A DNA stretch of 8,646 nucleotides, taken from positions 1 to 8,646 of the forward strand of contig CAZFPQ010000288.1 in the NCBI GenBank assembly GCA_964521065.1, in the 5' to 3' direction. Positions 1 to 6,126 of this stretch are shown here, piece by piece. This stretch comes from CAYVAP01 sp964521065. GTDB taxonomy: Bacteria; Bacteroidota; Bacteroidia; J057. A model generated the notes under the pieces. The model was not told the origin of the DNA, did no database searches, and was given only the letters and a program-made list of their open reading frames with translations. The translations under genes were made by a program, and so were the position numbers. Positions within the stretch are counted from its first letter, which is position 1; each line of letters opens with the position of its first letter.

Positions 1-534
1 ATTACGACCACCGAAAGAGTTTCCGTCAGAAGCAGGAGTCAAGCGAGTGAAATCTCCGAGAGAACGAGAAATGGTAGGCAGAGAGTTAATCTGAGCCTCA
101 GAGATGACCGTCTCAGAACCGGTACGGTTTCCGTCAAATACATCGCTACGGCTAGAGGTGATCTCCACGCCAGCTAGAGAAACTCCGCTGCCGCTCATGA
201 TTACGTCTAAGCGATAGCCCTGACCTAGGGTCAGGTAGATGTCTCCAGATTCGAAGGGCTCAAAGCCTACGTAGGTAACTTTCACCAAATAAGGACCTCC
301 TACACGCATGTTAGGAATGCGGAAGAATCCTTTGTCATTGGTGTTGTTGCCATAGGTGGTTCCTGAAGGCGTATGCACCGCGATCACAGTAGCACCGATC
401 AGGGGCTCACCAGAGTCATCGGTAACCTGTCCGTTCATAGAGGCAGTAGTCACCCCCTGAGCAGAAACAGCCACCGCAGCAAAAATCGCTAAGACCAATA
501 GGCCCAGCTTTTTTAATGTAGTGTTTAGATTCAT
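1..534 (-). CDS. TonB-dependent receptor, N-terminal part (runs off left edge)
   Basis: The reverse strand from the ATG at 534-532 stays open for 178 codons to the window edge, so the C-terminal part, including the beta-barrel, is missing. Residues 1-25 form a signal peptide (two lysines, a Leu/Ala-rich core, VSA before Gln26). Residues about 34-114 form a carboxypeptidase-regulatory-like beta-sandwich domain (NGQVTDDSGEPLIGATV, then DKGFFRIPN and VTYVGFEPF). From about 125 the TonB plug region begins, with TSSR, ISEAQINSLPTISRSLGDFTRL and GNSFGGRN. These plug signatures are typical of the large Oar/Cna-B-type receptors of Bacteroidota rather than classical siderophore receptors. Family knowledge: such proteins sit in the outer membrane and use TonB energy for uptake, or act as surface proteins. 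The substrate cannot be told from this part. Arginine codons are only CGT and CGC here, unlike recJ, which suggests high expression (inference). The gene is divergent from recJ. Confidence 0.9.
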   Translation of the reverse strand, partial: MNLNTTLKKLGLLVLAIFAAVAVSAQGVTTASMNGQVTDDSGEPLIGATVIAVHTPSGTTYGNNTNDKGFFRIPNMRVGGPYLVKVTYVGFEPFESGDIYLTLGQGYRLDVIMSGSGVSLAGVEITSSRSDVFDGNRTGSETVISEAQINSLPTISRSLGDFTRLTPASDGNSFGGRN

Positions 535-721
535 AACGTTGTCGTTCTTACAAAAAAAGAATAGCTAGGTAAAAACGCCGCATAAGTAGTCATTGATTGT
601 TAAGATATCGTAATCATACCTTGATGCTTCGGCTAAATTTCTAAAAAAAGCCCTTTTTAGGCCTACACTTATCACACTGATAATGAATGACATATATATC
701 ATATTTAACATGCCCCTTGTT

Positions 722-800
722 CATTCGAAATAAGCCACATTCCGGGAAATAGCCATTCTCTATGACGGCTATCCCATACTCATACATTCTCTCGTGTTGC
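722..800 (+). repeat. Phased short direct repeats (CATTC)
   Basis: CATTC occurs at 722, 738, 754 and 785, giving start-to-start spacings of 16, 16 and 31 bp. The last three copies are each followed nine bases later by GCC or GCT, and the first seven bases later by GCC. Copies three and four share the longer CATTCTCT. The arrangement resembles a small operator array, but chance is possible in such short units. Confidence 0.3.
744..775. repeat. Bulged hairpin dyad
   Basis: GGG (744-746) and ATAGCC (749-754) pair with GGCTAT (767-772) and CCC (773-775). This gives nine base pairs, a two-base AA bulge on the left side and a 12-nt loop. No T-run follows on either strand, so it does not look like an intrinsic terminator. 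It lies inside the larger inverted repeat at 707-819, upstream of recJ and of the divergent receptor gene. Confidence 0.5.
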
Positions 801-928
801 CCTGCTTCAGGGGCATGTTTCAGGATTTTTTAGACAATTTTTCTATTATTAGCTGTCTGACTAGCCTCCTCTATTGGGTCGGCTTATCAGCATTTAAGCA
901 CAACCTGCACAAAACACACCCTTAACCT

Positions 929-2668
929 ATGCGCTGGATCACCAAACCTTCCCCTCCCCGAGAGGCGGTCGAAAATCTACAACAGCTTCTTGCCAAAGAC
1001 CTTCCCTTTCCCAGAGCCTTAGCAGAGATTTTGGCTCAAAGGGATATTGATAACCTTGAGGAGGCCCGACGCTTTTTCAAGCCAGAGTTGAAACAACTAC
1101 ATGATCCTCGCCTGCTATGTGACTCAGATCAGGCAGTCGCGAGGTTGATCTTAGCCTATCAGAATCAGGATACCATCCTCCTTTTTGGGGATTATGACGT
1201 AGACGGGACCACCTCGGTGGCCATGATGGGTTCGGCCTTAGAAGAATTGGGCTTCAAATTCCTTTATCACATTCCAGATCGCTATACGGAGGGATACGGC
1301 CTATCCTTCCAAGGCATAGATCGCGGACTGGCCGCCGGGGCCAGGGTCATGATCACCCTGGATTGCGGCATCAAAGGAATCGAAAAAGTGCGATACGCCA
1401 ATCTAAAGGGCATGGAAGTGATCGTCTGTGACCACCATACCCCTGGCGATCAGTTGCCCGAAGCCCTAGCTGTCTTAGACCCCAAACGCAGCGATTGCCC
1501 TTATCCCTACAAGGAACTAACCGGTTGTGGTGTGGCGATGAAGTTGCTCATGGCCCTAGTGGATGAAATGCGGTTGCAGGGTCTCCCTTTGCCAGAAGAG
1601 GACTACGACCCTTTAGCGAGATTTGGGGACCTATTGACGCTCAGCATTGCCTGTGACTTGGTACCCATTACCGGCGAAAATCGCATCCTGGCTCATTTTG
1701 GACTACAAAAGCTGCGAGAAGCCCCTAGCCCTGGAATTGCTGCCCTGAAAGCGCAAGCCAAACAGGATCGGGATTGGAACATCTCCGATTTGGTGTTTTT
1801 CATTGGCCCACGCATCAATAGTGCAGGCCGACTTCATCACGCCCATGGTGCCGTGGAGGTGTTACTAGGAAAGCAACGGGATTTAATCAGCTTGGCCCAA
1901 GAGCTGCACGATAGCAATGAGGCCCGCAAGGAGCTTGACCAAAGCATGACGGAATCGGCACTGGCCATGGTTGCCTCTGATGCCGATTATCCCCAGCAAA
2001 AAACCACGGTCCTCTATCATCCAGATTGGCATAAAGGCGTAATTGGAATCGTAGCGTCTCGCTTGATTGAACATTACCACCGTCCTACCATCATGCTTAC
2101 TCAATCCAATGGGAAGCTGGTTGGGTCTGCTCGCAGTGTGCCAGGGTTTGATCTCTATCAAGCCCTTCTAGCCTGCGATGAATTTTTGTTACAATGGGGC
2201 GGGCATAAGTATGCAGCAGGACTTACCCTTGAGCCACAGAACTTTGTTCCGTTTAAGCAACAATTCGAACAAGTAGTCACAGGGCGGATAACTGCAGAGC
2301 AACAGATCCCTCAGATCTACTTGGACTCAGAGCTTAACTTCGATGAAATCGACGCCCGCTTGGTTCGCATCATCAACCGAATGGAGCCTTTTGGACCACA
2401 GAACCGGCGTCCTACTTTTTTTGCCCGCAACGTAGAGGTTTTAAATGTCCATTACATGAAAGAGGTTCACCTTCGCTTGGTGCTTGCTCAAGGTAATACC
2501 ATGTGGGAAGGGGTGGGATTTCACCTAGCCGAAAAGTTCAGATCCTTGGAAGGACAACGCCTAGATGTTGCCTTTCAACCATTTTTTAATACCTGGAATA
2601 ACAAAACCAAGCTTAACTTGCGGATCAAAGACATCAAACCAACCCATGAGGTCATCCATGCAAGTTAG
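929..2668 (+). CDS. recJ: Single-stranded-DNA-specific exonuclease RecJ
   Basis: RecJ degrades single-stranded DNA 5' to 3' in recombination, mismatch and base-excision repair in the cytoplasm. At 579 aa it has the usual bacterial length. The DHH phosphoesterase core is complete: GDYDVDGTT at 87-95 (metal-binding Asp88, Asp90, Asp92), LDCG with Asp145, CDHH with Asp168-His169-His170, and ACDLVP with Asp243. GPRINSAGR (293-301) is the conserved family motif linking to the DHHA1 domain, which ends with GGHKYAAG at 424-431. The C-terminal OB-fold-like part spans roughly 460-570, with MEPFGPQNRRPTF at 485-497. The ATG start gives MRWITKP, matching the common RecJ beginning (M-x-W), although no clear Shine-Dalgarno precedes it. 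The last 11 bp overlap the next gene, suggesting co-transcription. Confidence 0.97.
   Translation: MRWITKPSPPREAVENLQQLLAKDLPFPRALAEILAQRDIDNLEEARRFFKPELKQLHDPRLLCDSDQAVARLILAYQNQDTILLFGDYDVDGTTSVAMMGSALEELGFKFLYHIPDRYTEGYGLSFQGIDRGLAAGARVMITLDCGIKGIEKVRYANLKGMEVIVCDHHTPGDQLPEALAVLDPKRSDCPYPYKELTGCGVAMKLLMALVDEMRLQGLPLPEEDYDPLARFGDLLTLSIACDLVPITGENRILAHFGLQKLREAPSPGIAALKAQAKQDRDWNISDLVFFIGPRINSAGRLHHAHGAVEVLLGKQRDLISLAQELHDSNEARKELDQSMTESALAMVASDADYPQQKTTVLYHPDWHKGVIGIVASRLIEHYHRPTIMLTQSNGKLVGSARSVPGFDLYQALLACDEFLLQWGGHKYAAGLTLEPQNFVPFKQQFEQVVTGRITAEQQIPQIYLDSELNFDEIDARLVRIINRMEPFGPQNRRPTFFARNVEVLNVHYMKEVHLRLVLAQGNTMWEGVGFHLAEKFRSLEGQRLDVAFQPFFNTWNNKTKLNLRIKDIKPTHEVIHAS
2648..2651 (+). promoter_or_regulatory. 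Shine-Dalgarno-like GAGG deciding the next start
   Basis: GAGG lies six bases before the ATG at 2658, inside the end of recJ. This spacing favours the 2658 start over the in-frame ATGs at 2646 (which the motif itself overlaps) and 2565 (deep inside recJ). Confidence 0.55.
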
Positions 2669-5306
2669 CATCTATTACCTGCGCTACCTCCCCCTTATCT
2701 TGTTCCTCACCCATGTATCCCTCCCTTCCATGCTCAAGGGACAGGTGATTAATTGGTCTTATGAGGAAATCGTTGCCGATCGTAGAGAATCTGGAGCTCA
2801 ACCAGATCTTTTTGTTGATGGAACTGGAAACTTCCACGTTTCCTTTTGGCAAGCCAATCAAGACAAACTCCAATATGCTTTTCGCGATCAGGCTACAGGA
2901 AATTGGTCAGTAGAAACTGTCCCAGACCCCGCATTAGTCGGCTATCTATCGGCCATCTTTGCAGAGGCCGATGGGACGGTCCATATTGCTTACCATGGAA
3001 ATCGGGCCGGTGAAATTGTCATCAAGCATGCCCAACGAGCGCCAAGCGGCAGCTGGACCATTAGTACCGTGGCTGATGGGGACTTCTTAGGTTTTTATGG
3101 CCCAGACATCAACTTTCCTACTTATTTACGCCCTAGTATCGAAATCTTTGAATCTCCGAGTGGAAACATTGAAATCAGTTACTTCAATGCTGATTATGGC
3201 CTAATCTTATTTTGCAACGGCGTAGGACTGACTTACTTCAACTATGAGCTTGATCTAAATGCCGCGGTGCTAGAAAATGGTCAATGGACTCCTTATTCTT
3301 TTTCAGACCTCAGCTATCAAGGACTATTCCCCAACTGCCTAAATCGCGGTGATCGTTATGGAGAGTTTCTAAAGGTCCTCCCTCTTTCAGATAGCAGCAG
3401 CTTGGCCCTAACGGTCGCAATGCACAGCCACGAGTTATTGGCCTTTAGGAGCAATGCCAATGAGGACCCAGGAACATGGCCACAGTTTTCGCTAGACTCT
3501 GTAACTCGCTATCTGAGTAACGTCAATTTCTATGAAAGCTTTGGGTACCTAGATGCCAAGACTGATCCTACGGGGCGGGTGCACATGACTTACAACACTT
3601 CCCTCAACTATGGCCAGCGGGGCATTAGCAACTCTAGACAAGTACTGCTATACAGTCAGTTTCACCCTGACTCTCTAGGCCAACCAGGCTATCAACCCTA
3701 TCGATTTTCTTTTCCGGGATCCAACCAGCCTCGATTCTACAGCACATTGGCCGTACAGGACTCTGCCAACCTATCCATCTTCTATTACCAACGAATCTCG
3801 GGAGACATCATTGAACAGCGCAGTGTGGATGGTGGGCAATTTTGGGGAACCACCGATACCATCTTCAAGGATGTATTTACCAATACCCCCATGCTTAGCC
3901 ATATCCTGGGAGATAGCCTTTATCTCCTGGTATTTGATGGCCAACGAGATCTGCTATGGTCGGCGGCAAGGTCTCTCAAAGATCCGTTGGGATCTTGGCA
4001 GCGACAGAAAATTACCCAAAGCCAAGCTTTCGCTGAAGAAATGCACTCTCGAGTCAGTCGAGCAAATGGCGATGATCGTGTACAGGTCGCCTACAACGAT
4101 GGACTAAGTGGAGGGCTTTTTTACGCTGAAAAAACTGGAACGAGCTGGAACTATGAAACGGTATTCAACGATGGCCAAAGAGTCGGGCAGATTCAACTGC
4201 TTGAGCAAGCAGCTAGCGGTCCAGCTATCATCTACCAAGACCTATCAGAAGTGAGCCTCGCCTTGGCCCAACGCAGCGGAGGTAACTGGCAAACAGAAAA
4301 TATTCCTCAGCCTGGGTTGGCCTCAGATTTTTCGGCCGTAGAACAAAACGGAGCCATTCACTTATGCTATTATGACCCAAGCAGTCAAAGCCTTAATTAT
4401 GGTCTGAAGGATGGCAGCAGCAGTTGGCAGTTTGAGATCTTGGATGACCAAGGCAGCTTCGTAGGCCTCTTGCCACGTTTGGCAACAGATAAACAGGGAG
4501 GGCTTCACCTCGCCTATTTTGACCGTGGTAACAACGAGCTGAAATATGGTTACCGACCTCAGGGCTCAAACTGGACCTTAGCCACCGTTAATGATACCAA
4601 TGCCCTAGAGCTTACCAGCATCTCGATTGCTACGGGTCCTGATAATGAACCTAAAATTGCTTTTCAAGATACGGATATGGACTCCATGTTTCTTGCCGAA
4701 CGAATCAATGGGGATTGGTCTATTTCCAAACTTGACATCGCTCAGACTGATGCCAGTGGGAGACCCCTCAGACTACAGATCGATGATAAAGGCCGGCCAT
4801 GGGTTCTTTATAATTTTCCCACCACCAATAATGAAATCCGGCTAACGCGCCGAAACCTAGCTGGACAATGGCTACAGGTATCTGTCTTGAACAATCAGGC
4901 TGACATTGCAGGGGAGTTTGAATTGCACATAGTCGAAGATGACTTTTACATCCTAGGAAGACAAAACAAGCCCGGGGATACAGGTCTTGGTATGCTCAAC
5001 TCTCCCAATGGAGTCAATACTTCCGTCACGGAGTCACCCTTATTTGATCAGCTGCTAATTTCTCCCAACCCCACGCTTGGAAGCCTACGGGTAAGTTGGG
5101 AACAAAGCAGGCCTGCCGAAGTATCCCTGGCGATATACAACCTACAAGGCCAATTCCTGCACCCTCTAGGTGTAACCAAGATTACGGAACCGGGAAAGCA
5201 TCAGCATGAATTCGACCTTTCTTCTCTAAGTCCAGGGGTATACCTGCTCAGGTTTGCCCAGAACGGACAATCTTGGATGAAGAAAGTCATCAAACTTGCT
5301 GATTGA
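2658..5306 (+). CDS. Secreted beta-propeller-like protein with T9SS type A sorting domain
   Basis: This 882-aa protein from the 2658 ATG has no assignable enzyme activity. Residues 1-29 form a signal peptide (YYLRYLPLILFLTHVSLPSML core, probable cleavage after LKGQ; core position 6-26). Residues about 30-780 are repeats of a blade-like unit: a strand of type HxAYxD (VHIAYHG, LHLAYFD, VQVAYND), then a YA/YG strand, then Gly-x-x-Trp and a T/EΦV strand. Tryptophans at 447, 497, 544, 590, 639, 687 and 738 recur every 46-51 residues, fitting a seven-bladed propeller, with a less regular set before it. Residues 798-882 are a T9SS type A sorting domain: SPNP (802-805), GVYLL (860-864) and KKVIK (875-879). 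By family knowledge the protein crosses the outer membrane by type IX secretion and is anchored or released. I see no sialidase Asp-box series, so BNR/sialidase activity is not claimed. The start lies inside recJ (11-bp overlap) and a terminator follows. Confidence 0.88.
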   Translation: MQVSIYYLRYLPLILFLTHVSLPSMLKGQVINWSYEEIVADRRESGAQPDLFVDGTGNFHVSFWQANQDKLQYAFRDQATGNWSVETVPDPALVGYLSAIFAEADGTVHIAYHGNRAGEIVIKHAQRAPSGSWTISTVADGDFLGFYGPDINFPTYLRPSIEIFESPSGNIEISYFNADYGLILFCNGVGLTYFNYELDLNAAVLENGQWTPYSFSDLSYQGLFPNCLNRGDRYGEFLKVLPLSDSSSLALTVAMHSHELLAFRSNANEDPGTWPQFSLDSVTRYLSNVNFYESFGYLDAKTDPTGRVHMTYNTSLNYGQRGISNSRQVLLYSQFHPDSLGQPGYQPYRFSFPGSNQPRFYSTLAVQDSANLSIFYYQRISGDIIEQRSVDGGQFWGTTDTIFKDVFTNTPMLSHILGDSLYLLVFDGQRDLLWSAARSLKDPLGSWQRQKITQSQAFAEEMHSRVSRANGDDRVQVAYNDGLSGGLFYAEKTGTSWNYETVFNDGQRVGQIQLLEQAASGPAIIYQDLSEVSLALAQRSGGNWQTENIPQPGLASDFSAVEQNGAIHLCYYDPSSQSLNYGLKDGSSSWQFEILDDQGSFVGLLPRLATDKQGGLHLAYFDRGNNELKYGYRPQGSNWTLATVNDTNALELTSISIATGPDNEPKIAFQDTDMDSMFLAERINGDWSISKLDIAQTDASGRPLRLQIDDKGRPWVLYNFPTTNNEIRLTRRNLAGQWLQVSVLNNQADIAGEFELHIVEDDFYILGRQNKPGDTGLGMLNSPNGVNTSVTESPLFDQLLISPNPTLGSLRVSWEQSRPAEVSLAIYNLQGQFLHPLGVTKITEPGKHQHEFDLSSLSPGVYLLRFAQNGQSWMKKVIKLAD

Positions 5307-5334
5307 CAGAAAGGACACAAAAGCATCATTGCTC

Positions 5335-5368
5335 ATCCCTTTCCCAGGTCGGGAAAGGGATTTTTCTT
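5335..5368 (+). terminator. Intrinsic terminator after the recJ operon
   Basis: ATCCCTTTCCC (5335-5345) and GGGAAAGGGAT (5351-5361) form a perfect 11-bp stem with a five-base AGGTC loop. A T-run (TTTTTCTT) starts at the base of the stem. It begins 28 bp after the stop of the secreted-protein gene and ends about 30 bp before lptB. No T-run exists on the other strand, so it acts in the plus direction only. Confidence 0.92.
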
Positions 5369-5397
5369 ATATATAGATTAATTCAGCATATTGCTAT

Positions 5398-6126
5398 ATG
5401 GTTTTACGAGCAGAGAACTTAGTAAAACGCTATCGACAACGAGCTGTAGTCAGGGAGGTTTCCGTGGCTGTGCAGCAAGGTGAGATTGTAGGTTTACTTG
5501 GCCCTAATGGAGCCGGGAAAACTACTACCTTTTACATGATTGTAGGCCTAATACGTCCTAACAGTGGTCGGATCTTCCTTGAAGATCGTGACATTACCCG
5601 GCTCCCAATGTACCGCCGAGGGCAGTTAGGTATTGGCTACCTCGCTCAGGAGGCGTCGGTATTTCGCAACCTATCTGTAGAAGATAACATCATGGCGGTC
5701 TTAGAAATGGGGACCAAACTGACCAAGAAAGAGCGCCAAATGAAGCAAGACAAATTGCTAGAGGAGTTTGGCATCAAACACGTCCGCAAAAACCCTGGTA
5801 AAGTCTTGTCTGGGGGTGAGCGCCGCCGTACTGAGATTGCCAGGGCATTGGCGGTAGACCCCATGTTTATCTTACTAGATGAGCCTTTTGCTGGGATTGA
5901 TCCCAAGGCCGTTGAAGATATCCAGCAATTGGTCTCAGATTTGTCTCAACGCAACATCGGAATTTTGATCACCGATCATGATGTACATGCGACCCTGGGA
6001 ATTACAGATCGAACTTACATCATGTTTGAAGGTGAAATTCGAATTGCCGGCCCGGCTGAACAGATCGCCGATGACCCAGAAGCACGTCGTTTATATTTAG
6101 GAGAAAACTTCAAAATGAATCGCTGA
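5398..6126 (+). CDS. lptB: Lipopolysaccharide export ATPase LptB
   Basis: LptB is the cytoplasmic ATPase of the LptB2FG transporter, which extracts lipopolysaccharide from the inner membrane and drives it along the Lpt bridge to the cell surface. All ABC motifs are visible in 242 aa, the normal length: Walker A GPNGAGKTT (35-43), Q-loop Gln84 in GYLAQEASVF, signature LSGGE (137-141), Walker B FILLDEP with Asp161 and Glu162, and the H-loop His194 in ITDHD. The QEASVFRNLSVEDNI stretch and the FAGIDP segment after Walker B are typical of LptB and separate it from LivF/LivG-type ATPases. The start MVLRAENLVKRY matches the family beginning. The Pro usually before the Q-loop Gln is Ala83. A terminator ends about 30 bp upstream and no clear promoter is seen between. 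The stop overlaps the GH3 start (TGATG), so the two are probably translated together. Confidence 0.95.
   Translation: MVLRAENLVKRYRQRAVVREVSVAVQQGEIVGLLGPNGAGKTTTFYMIVGLIRPNSGRIFLEDRDITRLPMYRRGQLGIGYLAQEASVFRNLSVEDNIMAVLEMGTKLTKKERQMKQDKLLEEFGIKHVRKNPGKVLSGGERRRTEIARALAVDPMFILLDEPFAGIDPKAVEDIQQLVSDLSQRNIGILITDHDVHATLGITDRTYIMFEGEIRIAGPAEQIADDPEARRLYLGENFKMNR

Larger units (their letters stand above)
707..819. repeat. 11-bp inverted repeat enclosing a 91-bp structured segment
   Basis: AACATGCCCCT at 707-717 is the exact reverse complement of AGGGGCATGTT at 809-819. Between the arms lies a second dyad at 744-775. The right arm also overlaps a small hairpin at 800-812, so the two pairings would exclude each other if transcribed. 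It could be a structured leader of recJ or of the receptor gene, a small RNA, or a pair of protein-binding half sites. The sequence alone does not decide between these. Confidence 0.5.
535..928. other. Divergent intergenic region, no gene seen
   Basis: This 394-bp stretch separates the divergent starts of the receptor gene and recJ and must carry both promoters. I found no convincing Bacteroidota promoter (TTG near -33 with TAnnTTTG near -7) on either strand. The nearest partial match is TAAATTTC at 634-641, which lacks a well-placed TTG. The region is AT-rich around 688-708. It holds a short CTAAAAA/TTTTTAG dyad at 641-660, an 11-bp inverted repeat (707-717 with 809-819), a hairpin at 744-775, a small hairpin at 800-812 (CCCTG/CAGGG, 3-nt loop) and four CATTC repeats. 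I see no coding potential worth calling. Confidence 0.7.

Noticed and set aside
641..660. CTAAAAA/TTTTTAG dyad as a terminator
   Set aside because: The seven-pair stem is almost all A-T, no gene ends nearby, and the region lies between two divergent starts.
722..800. CATTC repeats as a CRISPR or replication iteron array
   Set aside because: The repeat unit is only five bases, the spacers are too short and uneven, and no cas or replication gene is nearby.
1883..2161. Reverse-strand open frame of 92 codons inside recJ
   Set aside because: It lies in the conserved DHHA1-coding part of recJ and has no recognisable domain or start signal.
2565..2657. Upstream extension of the secreted-protein gene into recJ (starts at 2565 or 2646)
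   Set aside because: These starts would place 31 or 4 extra residues before a good signal peptide. The ATG at 2658 has a GAGG six bases upstream and directly precedes the signal peptide.
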